From: Candidatus Bathyarchaeota archaeon
Lineage (GTDB): Archaea; Thermoproteota; Bathyarchaeia; Bathyarchaeales; Bathycorpusculaceae
Length of the DNA stretch: 64,000 nucleotides
Direction of reading: 5' to 3'
Assembly: GCA_003151735.1 (NCBI GenBank)
Contig: PLYI01000089.1
Coordinates: 1 to 64,000 of the forward strand
Within the stretch, counting starts at the first letter, position 1. Each line of letters opens with the position of its first letter. A program made the translations under genes and the position numbers. The notes under the pieces are model-generated. The model worked only from the letters and a program-made list of their open reading frames with translations, was not told the origin of the DNA and did no database searches. This document shows positions 52,462-59,828 of this stretch, piece by piece.

Positions 52462-52869
52462 ATGCATGAATGGGCGCTGGCTGAAGCAATCCTGAAGTCC
52501 GCAACTCAAATCGCTGAAAAGGAAAACTTGAAGGAAATCTCAGAAGTCACCATCAAAATCGGCGAGCTTCAGCAAGTTGAACCCCAAATCCTGCGGTCTG
52601 CACTTTCCCAAATGAAAACGGACATTTTCAGAAACGCCAAGTTCCACATTCTGAAATCTAAGTCAACGCTCAAATGCAGGGTCTGCAACACCACTTGGCA
52701 ACTCAACCTCAAAGAACTCGACAAAACCACCGCTGAAGCTATTCACTTCGTTCCCGAGGTCGTACACACCTATATTAAATGTAATAGTTGTGGCAGTCCG
52801 GACTTCGAAATCGTCACCGGACGAGGTGTCTGGCTAGAGAACATAAAAGGAGCCAAATCATATGGTTGA
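52462..52869 (+). CDS. hypA: Nickel metallochaperone HypA
   Basis: Delivers nickel to the hydrogenase large subunit. 135 residues: the nickel-binding N-terminus MHEWALAEAIL (His2, Glu3), EISEVTIKIGELQQVEP, and a structural zinc site of two CxxC pairs (CRVCNTTW; CNSCGSPDF) separated by a longer insertion than in bacteria, as in Thermococcus HypA. A TATA-like TTTTATTAAT at 52431-52440 puts transcription start near the ATG (near-leaderless). Overlaps the next gene by 8 bases. Confidence 0.95.
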   Translation: MHEWALAEAILKSATQIAEKENLKEISEVTIKIGELQQVEPQILRSALSQMKTDIFRNAKFHILKSKSTLKCRVCNTTWQLNLKELDKTTAEAIHFVPEVVHTYIKCNSCGSPDFEIVTGRGVWLENIKGAKSYG

Positions 52870-53608
52870 CCCGCGGACAAGCGTGATAACTGAGCGATTA
52901 AGCGGCATAAACCGAATTATTGCGGTTTCAAGCGGCAAAGGCGGCGTCGGCAAAAGCATAGTCGCAACCACATTGGCACTGACACTTTCAAAACGCGGCT
53001 GCAAAGTAGGATTGTTCGACTTAGATTTCACAAGCCCCTCAACCCACATAATCCTCGGTGCCCCAAAAGTGCAGCCTAAAGAAGAAAAAGGCATCGTGCC
53101 GCCAACCGTCCACGGCTTAGAATACATGACTCTTGTTTACTTTGTCAGCGACAACCCTACACCGTTGCGGGGAGCAGACGTTTCAAACGCTCTAATCGAG
53201 CTTCTATCGATTACACAATGGGGAAAACTGGATTTTCTTGTGATTGATATGCCCCCAGGGATCGGTGACGTAATCCTAGACTTAATAAGGATGGTTAAAC
53301 GGTTGGAATTCCTAATTGTAACTACGTCTTCGTTGATGGCTTTTGAAACCGTGAAGAAGCAGGTGGTTTTGCTTTGCGAGTTGAAGCTGCCAATCCTCGG
53401 TGTTGTCGAGAACATGAAAATTGACAAAGCAAAGAGAATTCAAGTTGAGACCGAGAAGTTGGGACTAAAGTTTCTGGGCAATGTTCGTTTTGACACTCGG
53501 GTTGAAGACGCAATCGGCGACAAGGATATGTTGCTGAAAACTGCTGTTGGCGAAAGAATCCAGCAAATATCAGAAACTAACATTCTTGACAAAAAAGCGA
53601 AGTCTTGA
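52862..53608 (+). CDS. hypB: Mrp/MinD-type ATPase, archaeal HypB
   Basis: 248 residues with a deviant Walker A VSSGKGGVGKSIVATTLALT, GLFDLDFTSPS, and Walker B FLVIDMPPGIGDV: the Mrp/NBP35 family of P-loop ATPases. In bacteria HypB is a GTPase of a different subfamily; in Thermococcales the HypB partner of HypA is this Mrp/MinD type. Overlap with hypA and the complete hyp set around it (C, D, E, F, A) support the nickel-insertion role over FeS-cluster transfer. No bacterial-type HypB is present in the window. No CxxC pair typical of FeS-carrier Mrp proteins is seen, which fits. Confidence 0.85.
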   Translation: MVDPRTSVITERLSGINRIIAVSSGKGGVGKSIVATTLALTLSKRGCKVGLFDLDFTSPSTHIILGAPKVQPKEEKGIVPPTVHGLEYMTLVYFVSDNPTPLRGADVSNALIELLSITQWGKLDFLVIDMPPGIGDVILDLIRMVKRLEFLIVTTSSLMAFETVKKQVVLLCELKLPILGVVENMKIDKAKRIQVETEKLGLKFLGNVRFDTRVEDAIGDKDMLLKTAVGERIQQISETNILDKKAKS

Positions 53609-53789
53609 CAACTTGTTGGGTGCACCTTCAGCTATTGCAGACGGCCATCATAAACTAAGTTTTTTGTGCTAAGTTTTAGTTGCATATTGTTCCTTTCAAA
53701 TGAACGCTCATTGCCTCAACATTTCAAACTCGGCGTTTGTTAAGAGTATAAATAAGGGAGCTATATTTTTTGCAAGCGCTTGCGTTGGC
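53609..53789. other. Intergenic with perfect palindrome and orphan TATA box
   Basis: GCAAGCGCTTGC (53772-53783) is a 12-base perfect palindrome. It is followed by GTTGGCT (53784-53790) and AGCCAAC (53806-53812), a seven-pair stem that overlaps the end of the minus-strand gene and may terminate it. A near-consensus TATAAATA lies upstream (about 53747-53754) on the plus strand, but no plus-strand gene follows; a transcript from it would be antisense to the winged-helix membrane gene. Confidence 0.4.
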
Positions 53790-54392
53790 TCAGTTTTTTT
53801 GTTGAAGCCAACTGGATAAGTAGACTTGGTTTGTGTTGCCTGTCTTTTCCAGCGAGACTATACCTCTGTCGGCTAGGCGCGAAATTATTCTGTGGGTTTG
53901 GAGTCTGCTTAGACCTGTTTCATTTCGGATGTATTTTTGGAGGTATTTGCCTTCGTGGGCGTTTAGGACGGTGACGATTTTGCGTTCTTCTTCTGTGAGG
54001 GTTTTAGCCACTGATTCAAGGGGTGTGGTTCCGTTTGTGGCTGGCTGAGTTACTGCCGTATTTTGCATGGGTTGAATTGCGCCGATTCGGATTTGTGGAT
54101 ACAGAAGATAATAAGCTATACCGATTACTCCAACTATGGTAACGCTGACCAAGACCGCGAATAAGATGCCGAAATAAGTCAGTGTTGGATTGGCGGCGAC
54201 TGGTGCGGTTCCAGTTTGTCCCATCATGCCGCCCATTCCAGTCGTGCCCGAAGCTGAGCCTCCCCACATTTGGCTCATCCAGCTGTTTGCGCTCTGGGTG
54301 GACGAGAAGACGGCGAAGCCTATGGCGGTGGACGCTATTAGAGCTGCTATGGATGCGATTAGTAGGGTTAGAAACACGTTAACTCTTTTCAT
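53790..54392 (-). CDS. Membrane-anchored winged-helix regulator with Met-rich outside loop
   Basis: 200 residues. Helix 1 (about 5-30), an outside loop of about 40 residues rich in Met, Gly and Trp (SWMSQMWGG, then GMGGMMGQ), helix 2 (about 72-97), a polar linker and a C-terminal winged helix (about 130-196: EERKIVTVLNAHEGKYLQKY, SRLQTHRIISRLADRGIVSL). The layout suggests a one-component membrane sensor whose loop could bind Cu(I) or Ag(I) through Met, or sense oxidation. It is divergent from a secreted peptide with the same kind of Met-Gly sequence, with three GTTTCA repeats between. Function inferred only. Confidence 0.75.
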   Translation of the reverse strand: MKRVNVFLTLLIASIAALIASTAIGFAVFSSTQSANSWMSQMWGGSASGTTGMGGMMGQTGTAPVAANPTLTYFGILFAVLVSVTIVGVIGIAYYLLYPQIRIGAIQPMQNTAVTQPATNGTTPLESVAKTLTEEERKIVTVLNAHEGKYLQKYIRNETGLSRLQTHRIISRLADRGIVSLEKTGNTNQVYLSSWLQQKN

Positions 54393-54477
54393 TTTATATC
54401 TAAAAAAGACTTATCGCCGGGAGATTTAAGGATTTTTCCATCCAACCCACTTTTTCCCATCAAAACCCACAGAAACC

Positions 54478-54507
54478 GTTTCACCCAAACGTTTCACATA
54501 TGTTTCA
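54478..54507. promoter_or_regulatory. Three GTTTCA direct repeats in divergent spacer
   Basis: GTTTCA occurs at 54478-54483, 54491-54496 and 54502-54507, spaced 13 and 11 bases start to start, about one helical turn. The array lies between the membrane winged-helix gene and the secreted Met-rich peptide gene, and is a candidate binding site for that winged-helix protein. Confidence 0.5.
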
Positions 54508-54561
54508 GCCAACTCTCAAACCACCCCGAGCCCATATGGTATGTTGAGGTGAAAAAACAAA

Positions 54562-54816
54562 ATGACTAAAACTAAAATCATTCTCGTCACTTTGGCAATG
54601 TCCCTGGTACTCATGGCGGCAGTCGGAGTAACCTACGCCCAATACGTTAACACCCAAAACCAAACCAGCGCCTACAGCCAAACATCACAAGGCTACGTGG
54701 TCAACTACGGATACTTGCCACCTAACAGTGGCAGTGGCTATTCCCAAGTTCCACAGCAAGGCGGCCATTCCAACCGAATGGGCATGGGAATGGGCATGAT
54801 GGGACGCGGCTGGTAA
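54562..54816 (+). CDS. Small secreted protein with Met-Gly-rich tail
   Basis: 84 residues. Typical signal peptide or single anchor (about 4-26: KIILVTLAMSLVLMAAVGVT then YAQ), a Gln/Ser/Tyr/Asn-rich middle and a tail reading SNRMGMGMGMMGRGW with a nearby His. Met-rich tails of this kind bind soft metals such as Cu(I) in known proteins, though that is only suggestive here. Start ATG 10 bases after GAGGTGA. It stands alone and is divergent from the membrane winged-helix protein that carries a matching loop. Confidence 0.75.
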   Translation: MTKTKIILVTLAMSLVLMAAVGVTYAQYVNTQNQTSAYSQTSQGYVVNYGYLPPNSGSGYSQVPQQGGHSNRMGMGMGMMGRGW

Positions 54817-54861
54817 ACCCAGCAGCCCAACATTTTTTTGCCCTTATCAGTTTTTAGTTTT

Positions 54862-56490
54862 TTATTCAGTTGGTGATGGCTTGTAGCGGGAGAGTACGCC
54901 CTTTTTAATTTTGGGTTCTCTTGGTTTCCACGCGGCTAATCTTGCTTTGAGTTCTTTGTCGGATAATTCCACACTTAGATTGCGGTTGGGGATGTCGATG
55001 GTTATTGTGTCTCCGTTTTTGAGAACTGCGATTGGGCCGCCGTCGAAGGCTTCTGGAGCAACGTGTCCGATGCTTCCTCCGCGTGTGGCGCCTGAGAAGC
55101 GTCCGTCCGTTATTAAAGCAACGCTTTCACTAAGACCCATACCAGCGATGATTGCTGTGGGAAACAACATTTCAGGCATTCCAGGTCCACCTCTTGGTCC
55201 TTCATAGCGAATGACGACAACGTCGCCTTCTTTGATTTGGTTGCCGCGGATGGCTGTGAGTGCTTCTTTTTCTGAATCGTAGACTTTTGCTGGACCTGTG
55301 TGCTTTTGCATTTTTGGTGAGACGCCTGCGGTTTTTATGACTGAGCCTTTAGGTGCGAGGTTGCCTGTTAAGATGGCAATGCCGCCTTCTATGTGAACAG
55401 GATCGGTTAACGGTCGGATAACATTGCGGTCGAGGACTTGTGCGTTTTTGATGTTCTCGCCCACGGTTCTACCCGACACCGTTGGCAATTTTAGGTTGAG
55501 CAGACTTTTGAGTTCGTTCATGACTGCGGGAACTCCGCCTGCTGCATCCAAATCCTCAAGGGCATAAGACCCGCTTGGAATCATGCTGCATAAGTGGGGA
55601 ACTTCTCTGCCTATTTCATCGAAGGTTGATAATGGTAAGGTTAAGCCTGCTTCTTTGGCAATGGCTGGCAAATGTAGTGTGGTGTTGGTTGAGCCGCCGA
55701 GCGCCATGTCAACCGCGATGGCGTTGATGAAGGCTTCTTTGGTGAGAATTTGCGAGGGCTTAAGGTCATCGTGGATTAGTTTGACAATTTGTTTGCCTGT
55801 GCCTCTGGCTAAGCGAAGTTTGAATGCGCTGTTCGCAAGTGAGGTTCCGCAGTAAGGCAAAGACATCCCTAACGCTTCAGTTAAGCACGCCATGGTGTTG
55901 GCGGTAAACATGCCGCTGCAACTGCCGCATCCTGGACACGCGTTTTCTTCCATCTCGCAAAGTTCGCCTTCCGTCATTTTTCCAGCAGCCACTTGTCCGA
56001 GTGCTTCAGGCATTGAGGAGTAACTTATTTTTTTGCCACGGTGGCGTCCTGCCGCCATGGGTCCGCCCGTAACCATTATGGAGGGAATGTTGACGCGTGC
56101 GGCTGCCATAAGCATGCCCGGCGTGACTTTGTCACAGTTAGAAATCATAACAAGCCCATCAAGGCTGTGTGCCTGCAGCATAATCTCAACCGAGTCAGCA
56201 ATTATTTCGCGTGAGGGCAAGGAGTAGCGCATGCCGTCGTGCCCCATGGCGATGCCATCGCAAACCGCGATGGTTTCAAATTCAAACGGTGTGCCGCCTG
56301 CAGACAGAACGCCTTCTTTCACGGCTTCTCCTATAACTCGGAGGTGAATGTGTCCGGGAACGATGTTTGTGTAGCTGTTAGCTATGCCGATAAGCGGCTT
56401 TGCAATGTCATCGTCTTCTAAACCCAGTGATTTTAGGAGGGCGCGGTGAGGCGCTTTTTCTGTTCCTTTCTTAATTTGGTCGCTTCGCAT
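54862..56490 (-). CDS. ilvD: Dihydroxy-acid dehydratase
   Basis: FeS enzyme of valine, leucine and isoleucine synthesis. 542 residues: MRSDQIKKGTEKAPHRALLK, ISNCDKVTPGMLMAAARVN, CPGCGSCSGMFTANTMACLT, DMALGGSTNTTLHLPAIA and TDGRFSGATRGGSIGHVAPE. The frame is open 24 codons further upstream (to a TTG at 56562), but the family starts at MRSD, and GAGGT lies 10 bases before this ATG. Monocistronic here, away from the ilv-leu unit. Confidence 0.96.
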   Translation of the reverse strand: MRSDQIKKGTEKAPHRALLKSLGLEDDDIAKPLIGIANSYTNIVPGHIHLRVIGEAVKEGVLSAGGTPFEFETIAVCDGIAMGHDGMRYSLPSREIIADSVEIMLQAHSLDGLVMISNCDKVTPGMLMAAARVNIPSIMVTGGPMAAGRHRGKKISYSSMPEALGQVAAGKMTEGELCEMEENACPGCGSCSGMFTANTMACLTEALGMSLPYCGTSLANSAFKLRLARGTGKQIVKLIHDDLKPSQILTKEAFINAIAVDMALGGSTNTTLHLPAIAKEAGLTLPLSTFDEIGREVPHLCSMIPSGSYALEDLDAAGGVPAVMNELKSLLNLKLPTVSGRTVGENIKNAQVLDRNVIRPLTDPVHIEGGIAILTGNLAPKGSVIKTAGVSPKMQKHTGPAKVYDSEKEALTAIRGNQIKEGDVVVIRYEGPRGGPGMPEMLFPTAIIAGMGLSESVALITDGRFSGATRGGSIGHVAPEAFDGGPIAVLKNGDTITIDIPNRNLSVELSDKELKARLAAWKPREPKIKKGVLSRYKPSPTE

Positions 56491-56601
56491 AATCAAATAC
56501 CTCAATGAACACAAAGACACAATTGCGGGTGTTGCTGTTAAATTTTTTGCGGCTACAACCAAAAGCTGTGAAGTCAGCGGCGTTTTTTTCTGTTAAGCAC
56601 T

Positions 56602-56660
56602 GATTTTCAACATGCTAATGAGCGCTGAAAACGCCAATAGCTACCCACCCCCTTAGGAAA
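56602..56660. repeat. Intergenic element, copy B
   Basis: GATTTTCAACATGCTAATG, GCCAATAGCTACCCACC and CCCCTTAGGA match copy A at 21391-21445 in order and spacing, with roughly three quarters of bases identical by eye. It lies upstream of ilvD and of the ABC-2 remnant. Not found elsewhere in the window. It may be a relic of a small mobile element, a small-RNA gene or a regulator site. Confidence 0.5.
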
Positions 56661-56793
56661 ATACCCCCTCTATCGTTTCTACATAGAACTGCTATTAGGA
56701 TCCCGAGAAGTGTGCACAATTCGGTTTTGTATTCTTTTTGCTGTTTAACTTTTCTGGTATAAGGGTAGAAAAACAGTTATCGAGTTAGAAAAG

Positions 56794-57009
56794 GTGAACG
56801 ATGCAATTCTAAACGCCTTGAACAAGCTGTCACTTAAGAACCTGACCAGCGAGGGCAACAAGATAATGTTTAATGTTTTAGACCCGAACAATGAGAATTG
56901 GACCGCTGTAGAGGCTATAGTGCTAGCTGGCGGTCATTTTAATAGCGTTAATGTGGTGGGTTCAACATTGGAAGATGTTTATTTGAAGCTTGTGAGGGAG
57001 TCTGCATGA
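56794..57009 (+). pseudogene. C-terminal stub of an ABC transporter ATPase
   Basis: 71-residue frame whose end, EAIVLAGGHFNSVNVVGSTL then EDVYLKLV, matches the C-terminal accessory domain of DrrA/NatA-like ATPases (compare SLDEIYFNYV in the transporter at 22567). In-frame codons upstream (RKTVIELEKV) also fit. Walker A, signature and Walker B parts are absent, and the upstream 230 bases hold only the intergenic element. It overlaps the permease start by four bases, as a full ATPase gene would. I infer an internal deletion that left the stub. Confidence 0.6.
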
Positions 57010-57743
57010 GATTATCTAAAGCATGGCTTATAGCTGCCAGAGACTTCAAGGTATTCAGGCACCAAAAAAACGTTTGGTATTCAATCATCGTCTTCCCCGT
57101 TATCATCTCAGTTATTTTTCTCTTGGTGTTGGAGTATGCTGGAAGTCGGTCGCGTGGACTTACAGCCGCCCAGCTTCCAACATTAATCAACTCGTTTTCC
57201 TTCTTTTTGGTAATAGGCGCAGCGTTTGTTCCCTTAGGAATTGCCTCTTACAGTATCGTTGGGGAGAAAGTGGAGAAGAGTCTGGAACCGCTTCTGGCTA
57301 CTCCATTAACGGATGGGGAGATTTTGCTGGGAAAAACCGTTTCAGCAGTTTTGCCAACGTTGGTTGCTATGTACGCGGGTGCAGCGGTTTTCATGACGGG
57401 CATTGATGCAGTGACTTTTCAGAAGTTAGGTTACTATTATTTTCCAAATTGGACCATCGGTGTTTTACTTTTGGTTCTAGTTCCTATCGCTGTTGTTATG
57501 AGTGTTTTGTTTAGCGTCATCGTCTCATCAAGAGTTAACGATGTGCGTAGCGCCAGCAGCTTTGGGATTTTGATGTTCTTTCCCTTTTTAGCCATTTACC
57601 TTGCCAGTGAAATAGGCATAATAAGCCTTGACATAAACAGCCTGCTTATAATCTCAGGGGTTCTCTTGGCGGTTGATGTTGCCTTGTTCTTTGTCAGTAC
57701 AGCAACTTTTCGCAGGGAGGAAATATTGACAAAATGGAAATAG
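57006..57743 (+). CDS. ABC-2 type permease, orphan
   Basis: 245 residues with six hydrophobic segments and the ABC-2 features: a first cytoplasmic segment (AARDFKVFRHQKNVWYSIIV), GEKVEKSLEPLLATPLTDGE as the ATPase-contact loop, and a C-terminal helix pair. Its own ATPase gene is reduced to a stub, so it would need another ATPase, for example the one encoded at 22567, or be non-functional. Followed closely by a two-helix small membrane gene. Confidence 0.85.
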   Translation: MRLSKAWLIAARDFKVFRHQKNVWYSIIVFPVIISVIFLLVLEYAGSRSRGLTAAQLPTLINSFSFFLVIGAAFVPLGIASYSIVGEKVEKSLEPLLATPLTDGEILLGKTVSAVLPTLVAMYAGAAVFMTGIDAVTFQKLGYYYFPNWTIGVLLLVLVPIAVVMSVLFSVIVSSRVNDVRSASSFGILMFFPFLAIYLASEIGIISLDINSLLIISGVLLAVDVALFFVSTATFRREEILTKWK

Positions 57744-57786
57744 TGGAACCTGAAGCTTGAGGTTGAATAGAGACGGAGGTGGACAT

Positions 57787-57975
57787 ATGGATAATATGAA
57801 AATAAGACTCATCTTAATGGGCTGTGTACTTACTGTGCTAGGCATCATCCTGCTTGTCGCAAGGAGTTATTCAGTAGCTTTCGTTGGAATAATCGCAGTA
57901 GTAATAGTGTTAGCTTCGGTTGGGGTTGTTTGGAAGCCGCGAAAGAAAGCAGATGTCTCAAGTTGGGAAGTTTAA
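57787..57975 (+). CDS. Two-helix small membrane protein
   Basis: 62 residues: two hydrophobic helices (about 6-26 and 30-50) and a basic tail (KPRKKADVSSWEV). ATG at 57787 chosen because GGAGGTG lies 6 bases before it; an in-frame TTG upstream (57757) is ignored. Probably part of the ABC-2 unit. No family assigned. Confidence 0.65.
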   Translation: MDNMKIRLILMGCVLTVLGIILLVARSYSVAFVGIIAVVIVLASVGVVWKPRKKADVSSWEV

Positions 57976-57978
57976 AAG
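57971..57978 (+). promoter_or_regulatory. Candidate TATA box for the second leuA-family gene
   Basis: TTTAAAAG overlaps the end of the upstream gene. With the usual spacing transcription starts near 57998-58004, so the mRNA would begin at or just before the ATG of the Ile/Leu/Val-rich ORF at 58004, making it leaderless. Confidence 0.4.
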
Positions 57979-58003
57979 TCAAGCTGCAAAAAGAAAGCCA
58001 GCA

Positions 58004-58066
58004 ATGAATCGTGCCACCATAATTCTTATATTTGTGCTTGCCCCCTTGAAAATGAATGTGATTTAA
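58004..58066 (+). CDS. Ile/Leu/Val-rich leader peptide before leuA-family gene
   Basis: 20 codons from ATG to TAA. Residues 4-15 read ATIILIFVLAPL; nine of 20 are Ile, Leu or Val. It ends one base before ATGGGG, directly ahead of the synthase coding signal, so no room is left for a terminator hairpin; control would have to act by translational coupling or stalling. Branched-chain composition matches the product pathway of the next gene, as in bacterial ilv/leu leaders. The composition would also suit a tiny membrane peptide, so coding and role are unproven. Confidence 0.5.
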   Translation: MNRATIILIFVLAPLKMNVI

Positions 58067-58073
58067 ATGGGGT

Positions 58074-59594
58074 ATTGCTTTATCCAACCATTTCCCTAAA
58101 CAAATAAGATTTTTAGACACCACCCTGCGTGATGGTGAACAGACTCCTGGAGTATCGCTTGTTCCTGAAAATAAACTGCGGATTGCTCAGCGCTTAGACG
58201 AGCTCGGCGTGGATGTTATTGAAGCTGGGTTTGCTGCGGTTTCTGAGGGCGAAATGGAATCTGTCAGCCTCATCGCTAAGCAGGGTTTGAAGGCGCAGAT
58301 TTTCAGTGCTGCAAGAGGAACAAAAAACGACGTGGATGTCGTACTGAAGAGCGGTGCTTCCGGAGTCGCTATGATTGTTCCAACTTCTGATTTGCACATT
58401 GAGGTTAAACTGCATAAGACACGCGAGCAAATCCTAAAAACCACCCAAGATCTCGTTGGATACGCTAAAGACCACGGTTTGACTGTGGAGTTATTAGCTG
58501 AAGACGCAACCCGCTCAGACTTCAATTATCTGTGCAAAGTTTTCCAGACCGCGGTTGATGCTGGCGTTGACAGAGTGGTTCCATGTGACACTGTGGGAAT
58601 CTTGACTCCTGAGCGAGCAGCAGAGTTCTTTTCAAACCTGCAAAAAAAGGTTAAAGTTCCTATGGGCGTTCACTGCCACAACGATTTCGGCATGGCAGTT
58701 GCCAACTCACTTGCCGCGTTGGGTACAGGAGTTGGTGAGGTGCATGCAACCATAAATGGTTTGGGTGAACGTGCAGGGAACGCTTCGTTGGAGGAAGTTG
58801 TGGTTACGTTAAAATCGCTCTACAACATTGAGTTAAAAATTAAAACTGAGTTGCTCTACAGCACTTCAGTTTTGGTTTCGCGCTTAACCGGTATACCTGT
58901 GCAGCCTAACAAAGCAATCGTTGGCGAAAACGCTTTCACCCACGAATCAGGCATACACACACAAGGCTTGCTATCTAACCCGCTAACTTACGAGCCGTTT
59001 GCCCCAGAACTGGTCGGCGCCACACGACGCCTCTCACCTGGAAAACACTCAGGCTCCCACGCCATCCGAGCAACCCTGGAGAACCTGGGTCTTAAGCCAT
59101 CTGAGGAACAGTTCAAAGAGGTTTTCAAACGCATAAAAGAACTTGGTGACAAAGGCAAAACTGTTATGGATGCGGATGTGTTGGCGATCGCTGAAGCCGC
59201 TATGGGTTTGGGCGGAGTTAAACCCATTCAGCTTGAGGAAATGACGTATGTTGGCGGCGACAAAGTTACGTCAACAGCTTCTGTGCGTCTGAAACTAAAC
59301 GGTAAAAGTGTTTGGGGCTCAGCGCTGGGCGTTGGACCCGTGGATGCAACTATAAACGCTGTTAAAGATGCTATTGCAGAAACCGAACCTATAACGCTGG
59401 AACAGTATAACGTTAAAGCTATCACGGGCGGAACAGACGCAGTGGTGGAAGTTATGGTGCATATGCGTAAGGGCAACCGAACCGTTACAGCTATGGGTGT
59501 CCGCGAAGACATCGTTAAAGCTAGCATAGAAGCTGTCCTTAGCGCCATGAACGTGTTAACTACCGACTACAACAACAAAACCCAACAGCAATAG
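58074..59594 (+). CDS. 2-isopropylmalate/citramalate synthase, LeuA family (copy 2), start unclear
   Basis: About 505 residues with QIRFLDTTLRDGEQTPGVSL (metal site), GVHCHNDFGMAVANSLAALG, ATINGLGERAGNASLEEVVV, KAIVGENAFTHESGIHTQGL and a C-terminal LeuA regulatory domain. The first usual start codon in frame (GTG at 58209) would remove the metal site, so translation starts earlier. The frame is open back to 58062. ATT at 58074 is in frame; the ATG at 58067 would be in frame only if the GGGG after it were one base shorter. Paralogue of the gene at 35830; one is likely 2-isopropylmalate synthase and the other citramalate synthase. Followed by a T-rich terminator. Confidence 0.88.
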   Translation: MALSNHFPKQIRFLDTTLRDGEQTPGVSLVPENKLRIAQRLDELGVDVIEAGFAAVSEGEMESVSLIAKQGLKAQIFSAARGTKNDVDVVLKSGASGVAMIVPTSDLHIEVKLHKTREQILKTTQDLVGYAKDHGLTVELLAEDATRSDFNYLCKVFQTAVDAGVDRVVPCDTVGILTPERAAEFFSNLQKKVKVPMGVHCHNDFGMAVANSLAALGTGVGEVHATINGLGERAGNASLEEVVVTLKSLYNIELKIKTELLYSTSVLVSRLTGIPVQPNKAIVGENAFTHESGIHTQGLLSNPLTYEPFAPELVGATRRLSPGKHSGSHAIRATLENLGLKPSEEQFKEVFKRIKELGDKGKTVMDADVLAIAEAAMGLGGVKPIQLEEMTYVGGDKVTSTASVRLKLNGKSVWGSALGVGPVDATINAVKDAIAETEPITLEQYNVKAITGGTDAVVEVMVHMRKGNRTVTAMGVREDIVKASIEAVLSAMNVLTTDYNNKTQQQ

Positions 59595-59648
59595 TGCTTC
59601 CAAATATTTCCTCCTCAATAAATAATTAAAAATTATTTTCCCCTTATT

Positions 59649-59660
59649 CTTTTTTTTTAA
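59649..59660 (+). terminator. T-run after the second leuA-family gene
   Basis: CTTTTTTTTT about 60 bases after the stop, in an AT-rich stretch, without a strong hairpin. The rest of the 234-base spacer to the next gene holds GTAGT-AGCGCG-ACTAC (about 59714-59729), a five-pair stem of unknown role, and nothing else clear. Confidence 0.5.
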
Positions 59661-59828
59661 TTAGCTCAGGTTAAAATAAAAAATTAGTGCTCAGAATAAC
59701 AGGTTGGTTGTGGTAGTAGCGCGACTACTGCAAACCCTTTTACAGTAAAACTCGTTGATTTTTGTAGTGATTTGCCACTAACAGGCGGGTCCATTTTTGC
59801 CGAAAAACACAATAAACGGGGTTTTTGT

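Noticed and set aside
56491-56562. 24-codon N-terminal extension of ilvD rich in Val, Ala, Leu and Ile
   Set aside because: Looks leader-like in composition but is in frame with ilvD and has no stop before the true ATG at 56490, so it cannot be a separate peptide; TTG start without ribosome-binding site.
57654-57848. Minus-strand frame over the ABC permease end
   Set aside because: Shadow of plus-strand genes, with no ribosome-binding site or domain.
58067-58099. ATG at 58067 as the direct start of the second leuA-family gene
   Set aside because: Its frame ends in TAA after 10 codons (58097-58099); it works only if one G is removed from the sequence as given.
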